In this document: positions 58,701 through 64,000 of the stretch, piece after piece | Position numbering within the stretch: the stretch's first letter is position 1 | Layout: every line of letters begins with the position of its first letter | NCBI GenBank assembly: GCA_027604005.1 | Contig: JADGJT010000061.1 | Coordinates: 1-64,000, forward strand | Origin: Dinochytrium kinnereticum | Lineage: Eukaryota > Chytridiomycota > Chytridiomycetes > Chytridiales > Chytridiaceae | Direction: 5' to 3' | Length of the DNA: 64,000 bases | The notes under the pieces: generated by a model | Databases searched by the model: none | Told to the model about the DNA's origin: nothing | What the model saw: only the letters and a program-made list of their open reading frames with translations | Program-made: the position numbers and the translations under genes

Positions 58701-61700
58701 GTTTGAGGGTGACTTGCCTCATCTTGGGTGAGTTGTTTGTATCATTTAAACATTTTCTGCTAAGATTATATTTAACAGTAATGATATACTTTTTTCCAAA
58801 AAAATAGTCCACCCCAGATGTTTGGTGAAAAGGCTCATCAAAAGTACCGCCAGATTCTGCTGAAGATTGAGGCGGTGTTGGATGGTTACGAATTCTCAGG
58901 CGATATTCCTGCTCTGGTCAGACGGTTGCTTGAGGCTTTGAATGACACTGCTCTTCCTTATATGGAGGTCACTGAGGTCCTTTCGTCGCTCACTAGCCGT
59001 ATTCCTGCCAAGGTCGAGTCCCGCATTTTGAGCCTTCTCGAGAGTTCCCATGACGCCGTACAACAATCTGCGGAGGTTGCACGGGCTGCTAAGGCTGCTG
59101 AGCCGCAGGCGGCTGGCAGAAAGAAGGACGATGAGGAGGAGAGGAGACCGTCAATTATCTCCACTGGATCGTCGGAGGGCTCGACTTTCCCTAGTGAGGC
59201 TATCTTGACAGTGATTCAGGAGGCGAAGATGTCTTTATCTGGGGATGATCTCGTACAGTTTGAAACGAGGATCCAGCCTGTTGTTGACCTAATGGAGGCT
59301 TACCATGGATCGGCTCGGCACCACGAGAGATCGGTTCTTGCGAGACTCATTGAGAGGTACCTTGAGGTTGAGGAGACCTTTAACGAGAAACGATACGAGG
59401 ACGTTCTATTAAGCCTCAGGGAGAAACACAAGAATGACCTTGATAAGGCTGTTGGGATGGCTTTGGCTCATTCTAAGCCATCTTTTAGAGGCGATCTTGT
59501 TCTGGCTCTTCTTGATCACGTTCGTGCAGCTTCTGAGAATGAGAGTAAGGCGATCTTTGCCCCTCTTTGCGCAAGACTTGCCGATTTGCAGGGAGCCGCG
59601 ACAGCCAAGGTGTCTTTGAAGGGAAGGGAGCTGTTGATTTATTTCCAACTTCCGACTTACGAAGAAAGACATGCTAGCATTCTGGATGTGCTTCAGTCTG
59701 CTGTGACTGGTGGGATTAGTAATGATAATGACAAGCTGATTGCTAGCTTTGCGACTGGAACTCCTGTCTTCAACTATGCTCCACTGTCGCAGCTCATTAC
59801 AGCCAACCACGCTATTTTGGACGTTCTCCCTTCGTTCTTTTACCATGAGAATTTGGGGATCAGGGCCACCGCGCTTTACACTTACATCCTGCACACTTAC
59901 CAGGCTTACACTGTTATTTCTGTGAAGCATGGTGTCATGAATGATCCGCTTGTTTTTCAATGGGACTTTGTGCTTCGACAGGCTATTCAAAGTGGTGCGA
60001 ATGATGGAGGGTCTGCCAAGACCATGAAGTCGAGCCGCGGGTCGATGGGGTTGTACCAGCATGCTGCAGGGTCGAACGTCCAGATCAAGCCCTCCAAGTC
60101 GACCGGTGGAGCCGGGCAGAGATCTTTTGGATTTTCCGATAGGGCGGGAAGTTTCTCTGACCTTGGGTCACTTTCGTTTGATTACAAGACAAACCGGAAG
60201 GGGTTGATGTGCGCTTTTAAGACTGTCGAGGACCTGGAGGCTAAGCTTGAAAGTGTTATAACTAGGATTGCGAACCCGAACCCTATTTCAAAGGGGGCTT
60301 CAGAGGATGGGTCGACGTCGCCTGTTACGCCGCCGCCTTCGCTTTACACAACTAGCTCGTTGGCTGGGAGCCCTTCGCGCCGGTCTTCGCCGATTGCTAA
60401 TGTTATGAATGTTGCGATCAAGAGCAGCGGGAATGATACGCTTTCGTCCGATGAGCGTGCTAATGAATTCCTCAGTAGGCTTGTTGCGTTCCGTGGGCAG
60501 CTGCTGAGAAGCCATAGTGTTCGACGTATCACATTTATGGTTGTCCGGCCGAACCAGTTTCCGAGGTACTTTACCTTTAAGGAGCAGGACGATTACCGTG
60601 AGGATCCGGTTATTCGACACATTGAGCCTGCTATGGCTTATCAGCTTGAATTGCAGAGACTTCAGAACTTTGAGATCAAGCCGTGCTTTATTGATAACCG
60701 CCGCCTGCATATATACCACGCCGTTGGGAAGAAGAATCCTGCTGACCGACGTTTCTTTGTTCGCGCGATTGTTTACCCTGGTCAAGCTATTGGTCACGTT
60801 CCGAAGGCTTCGACTCATGAGTTTTTGACGTCGGAAGGTCACAGGATCTTGACGGACATTATGGACGCGCTGGAGATTGTTGGAACACGGTACCCTAACA
60901 CGGATTGCAACCACCTCTTCATCAACTTTGTGCCAACGTTCCAGTTGGATCTTTCGGCCATTGAGACGACGTTGAAGGAGTTTGTGGACCGCCATGGTCG
61001 TAGGCTTTGGAAGGGGAGGGTGACCACCGCTGAAGTTCGTTTCATTCGTCAAGGATCGAATGGGACGGCGAAACCCATTCGATTTATCTTGTCGTCGGTG
61101 TCTGGATTTGTGACCAAGGTGGAGGCGTATCAGGAAGTGAGGGACGCGACGGGTGTTCAGAGACTCATGTCGTTGACTTCACCAGTTGGTTCGTTGCATC
61201 AGCAGCCTGTTGCGAGCCTTTATGCGCTGAAGGAGAACATTCAACCGAAACGTTACAAGGCGCATTTGATGGGAACAACATATATCTATGATTTCCCGGA
61301 GTTGTTTAGGAGGGCACTTGAGAAGGTTTGGATCAAGTACAGTGATGGGATGGTGAGCAATGTGCCGAATACTATGATGAATGTTTCGGAGTTGGTGCTG
61401 AATGAGGCGGGAGAGTTGGAGGAGACCTTTAGGGAGCCTGGTGAGTTTGTTTTCTGGTTGATATATTATATTTTGTTTTTGTTTTTGTTTTTGTATTCTT
61501 TCGTTTTTCTAACAGGTCTATTTGGCTCCTCTTTTTTTGATCTGATTTGATTTACTTTGGTAGGTTTGAACAACTGTGGTATGGTCGCCTGGAATATGGA
61601 GTTGTTCACTCCTGAGTACCCTGAAGGTCGTAATATTGTGGTTGTGGCCAACGATATCACCTACAACATTGGTTCGTTTGGACCCAAAGAGGACCAGCTC

Positions 61701-63923
61701 TTCTTCAAAGCGTCAGAGTATGCCCGTGCACGAGGTAGATGACTCCTTCCAACTCACTATATCGTTTTTTCCCCATGATGCCCATCTAATTAATTTTTCT
61801 AACAAAGGTATCCCCCGCATCTACATCTCTGCCAACTCTGGTGCCCGTATCGGTCTCGCCGACGAGGTAACCTCTCGTTTCAAGGTGGCATGGCAAGACC
61901 CCGCCAACCCCTCTAAAGGTTTCCGCTACCTCTACCTTGACGCCGAAGGGTTCAATGACCTTGTGATGGCCACGCCTACCCCCTCTGTGAACGTTGAGCA
62001 GATTGAGGATGAGGGTGAGGTGAGGTATAGAATTGTCGATGTGATTGGACAGACGCATGGGTTGGGAGTTGAGAATTTGCAGGGATCTGGTTTGATTGCT
62101 GGGGAGACGTCCAAGGCCTACAATGAGATCTTTACTCTTACTTTGGTGACTTGCCGATCTGTTGGTGAGTGTAATTTGATGATCTTTAGGAGAAGGCGGG
62201 GGCTGGGATGTCTTGTTTAGTATTTTGTGTTGGTTGTTGTTGACGTGGCCTTTTTCTTTCTTTGTAGGTATTGGTGCCTACCTCGTCCGCCTTGGCCAGC
62301 GCACTATCCAAGTCGAGTACACCCCCATCATCCTGACCGGCGCCGCAGCCCTCAATAAGGTTCTCGGCCGAGAAGTGTACACCTCCAACCTCCAACTCGG
62401 CGGCACTCAAATCATGTACAAGAACGGAGTCTCCCACCTTGTCGCTCAGAACGACATGGGTGGAGTGAGTGAGATTTTGAACTGGCTGAGTTACGTTCCT
62501 AAGAAGAAGGACGCACCGCTTCCTGTGCTTCCTGCGGCTGATTCGGTGGATCGACCGATTTCGGTGGAGATTCCCTCGTCGAATTATGATCCTAGACATT
62601 TGTTGGCTGGACAGATGGGTGAGGATGGGGTTTGGTACCCTGGATTCTTTGATCAGGATTCGTTTAAGGAGACTCTGGCCGGGTGGGCCCAAGGTGTTGT
62701 GGTTGGAAGGGCTAGGCTTGGCGGTAATTCATCTAAAGCCTTTTTTTTTAAAAAAAAAATTATGTTGTAAACTAACTCTTTCTTAATTGAACAAAGGCAT
62801 CCCCATGGGCGTGATTGCCGTCGAGACCCGCGCGACGGAGCAAGTGATTTACGCCGACCCCGCCAACGAGCATTCGGTTGAGCAGACATCTGTGGAGGCT
62901 GGTCAAGTGTGGTACCCCAACTCCTCATTCAAGACTGCTCAAGCCATCAGTGATTTCAATCACGGTGAACAGCTTCCCCTCATCATCTTTGCGAACTGGC
63001 GAGGATTCTCCGGAGGCCAGAGCGACATGTACAAGGAAGTGCTAAAGTATGGTGCTTACATTGTTGACGCTCTGAGGGATTACAAGCAGCCCGTGTTTAT
63101 CTATGTGATTGGAGAGCTCCGTGGTGGTGCTTGGGTTGTGTTGGATCCTACCATTAACTCTGATCAGATGGAGATGTATGCAGAGGAGGAGGCCCGTGGA
63201 GGTGTGCTGGAACCTGAGGGGATTGTGGAAATCAAGTTTAGGAAGCCTCAGCTTTTGGCCGCCATGGATCGGCTTGACTCTACCTACAGTGACCTCAAGC
63301 GCCGCCTCCGCGACACGACGTTGACGGCTGAGGCACGCGCTGATCTTCAATCCAAGATTGATCAGCGAGAGAAACAACTTCTCCCCGTGTTCCATCAGGT
63401 CGCTGTTCAGTTTGCCGATCTTCATGACACGCCGGGCCGCATGCTCAAAAAGGGAGCCATCAACGCGGTGGTTCCGTGGTCAAGCGCCCGCAAATTCTTC
63501 TACTGGCGCCTCCTCCGACGCATCTCGGAGGACTCTGTCATCAGAGAGGTCCAGGAAGCCAACCCGACCCTGACGCGCGAGACGGCAAAGGAGATGGTGT
63601 CGGGGTGGTTTGCGGAGGATTCCGGTCAGTCCCCGAAGCCGTCTGGCATCCCTCGGGCCGTGTTTGATAGCAGCGATGATGATGACGAGCCGGACAATGA
63701 GTTTAGGGAAGGGGATCTGGAGGTGGTTAGGTGGATCAACACGCGTAGGACGATGATTGCGGCGAGGATTGCCAAGATCAAGGATGCGAGGATTAGAGAT
63801 ATGGTTGAGGAGATGGTCAGGAGTGATCCTCAACTTGCCCTTGAAGGGTTCTTGACGGCTGCCAAGGGGTTGGATGCTGAGAGGAGAAGGGCTGTGATGG
63901 AGGCTCTGTCGAGGGGTGTTTGA
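55761..63923 (+). CDS. ACC1: Acetyl-CoA carboxylase
   Basis: Multidomain cytosolic enzyme making malonyl-CoA for fatty acid synthesis. Ten in-phase exons (55761-56102, 56510-57152, 57250-57344, 57428-58456, 58558-58727, 58808-61440, 61564-61734, 61808-62164, 62268-62723, 62797-63923) encode 2340 residues, close to yeast Acc1. The biotin carboxylase domain (about 30-530) has [33 protein letters not shown] near residue 219 and [17 protein letters not shown]. The biotin carrier has EVMKM with the biotinyl Lys near residue 706; an intron falls between E and V of this motif. A central regulatory region (about 760-1560) has an internal low-complexity stretch. The carboxyltransferase domain has [19 protein letters not shown] near 1695, then [12 protein letters not shown] and [27 protein letters not shown] and [17 protein letters not shown] complete it. 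The first intron (407 nt) is the longest in the gene. Confidence 0.97.
56156..56236. repeat. Imperfect short tandem repeat in ACC1 intron 1
   Basis: Within the first ACC1 intron the words AATGCC, ATGCCGTC and GTCGGCCTC(A/G)GCATC recur three or so times over about 80 bp, for example ATGCCGTCGGCCTCGGCATC near 56197-56216. This is a degenerate tandem array. It lies in non-coding sequence. Confidence 0.6.
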
Positions 63924-64000
63924 GATGTTTTTCTTTTGTCTTCCTTGTTTTTCTGCCGTCTGTCTTTTTTTTCCCCAGGGGACTCCCTTCTGCCCCGCCA

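Noticed and set aside
60300..61052. A 250-codon minus-strand open frame inside ACC1
   Set aside because: It lies wholly within the large ACC1 exon and is a by-product of its codon composition.
1..64000. CRISPR arrays, rRNA or tRNA genes, prokaryotic elements
   Set aside because: No spaced direct repeats, no tRNA-like GTTCGANNC arms with paired stems and no rRNA-like stretch were found by eye. The window is eukaryotic nuclear DNA.

Overview
The window is nuclear DNA of an intron-rich fungus, most likely a zoosporic (chytrid-type) fungus. Genes are dense and cut by many short GT-AG introns, mostly 40-150 nt. The gene set is fungal or opisthokont: ERG6, a one-chain acetyl-CoA carboxylase, a fused trehalose-6-phosphate synthase/phosphatase, MDM35 and COQ9. 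A ciliary microtubule inner protein (CIMIP2/FAM166), gamma-tubulin complex protein GCP5 and a pericentrin-like PACT-domain scaffold point to a lineage that keeps flagella and centrioles. Exon structures were worked out by hand from splice signals, reading phase and protein family resemblance, with no transcript data.

Layout, left to right. Minus strand: the 5' part of a KDZ-type transposase cut by the window edge (29-1552), RPL14 (2348-3308), an unrecognised 648-residue protein (3859-5878), CIMIP2 (6867-8234), ERG6 (8914-10603) and a CCDC130/Saf4 splicing factor (11225-12941). A 63-bp divergent promoter separates the last from plus-strand genes for a Gemin6-like Sm-fold protein (13005-13483) and Mdm35/TRIAP1 (13549-13988). 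GCP5 (14362-19066, minus, 16 exons) is divergent from a plus-strand series: acyl-CoA oxidase with an N-terminal PTS2 (19589-23167), COQ9 (23388-24650), a 3189-residue PACT scaffold (24921-35266), an F-box protein (35384-37823), a UBE2V/Mms2 variant (37855-38496) and TPS/TPP (38791-41794). NudE (42127-43563) and a 19-exon bifunctional lysine-ketoglutarate reductase/saccharopine dehydrogenase (44489-48418) are on minus. An SMG5/SMG6-like PIN protein (49398-52704, plus) converges on a p22phox/NoxD homologue (53103-53748, minus). ACC1 (55761-63923, plus) fills the right end, and a 10-N assembly gap lies in its upstream region.

There is no operon logic, but two themes recur. GCP5, the PACT scaffold, NudE and CIMIP2 are all microtubule or centrosome/axoneme proteins. 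ACC1, acyl-CoA oxidase, ERG6, Mdm35 and COQ9 belong to lipid, sterol and mitochondrial metabolism. The most unusual points are the metazoan/plant-style AASS fusion, PTS2-only targeting of acyl-CoA oxidase, the giant PACT protein, an inserted segment in the TPP domain, and repeated use of tiny first coding exons. I saw no tRNA, rRNA or CRISPR array, and no convincing wholly new multi-gene system.
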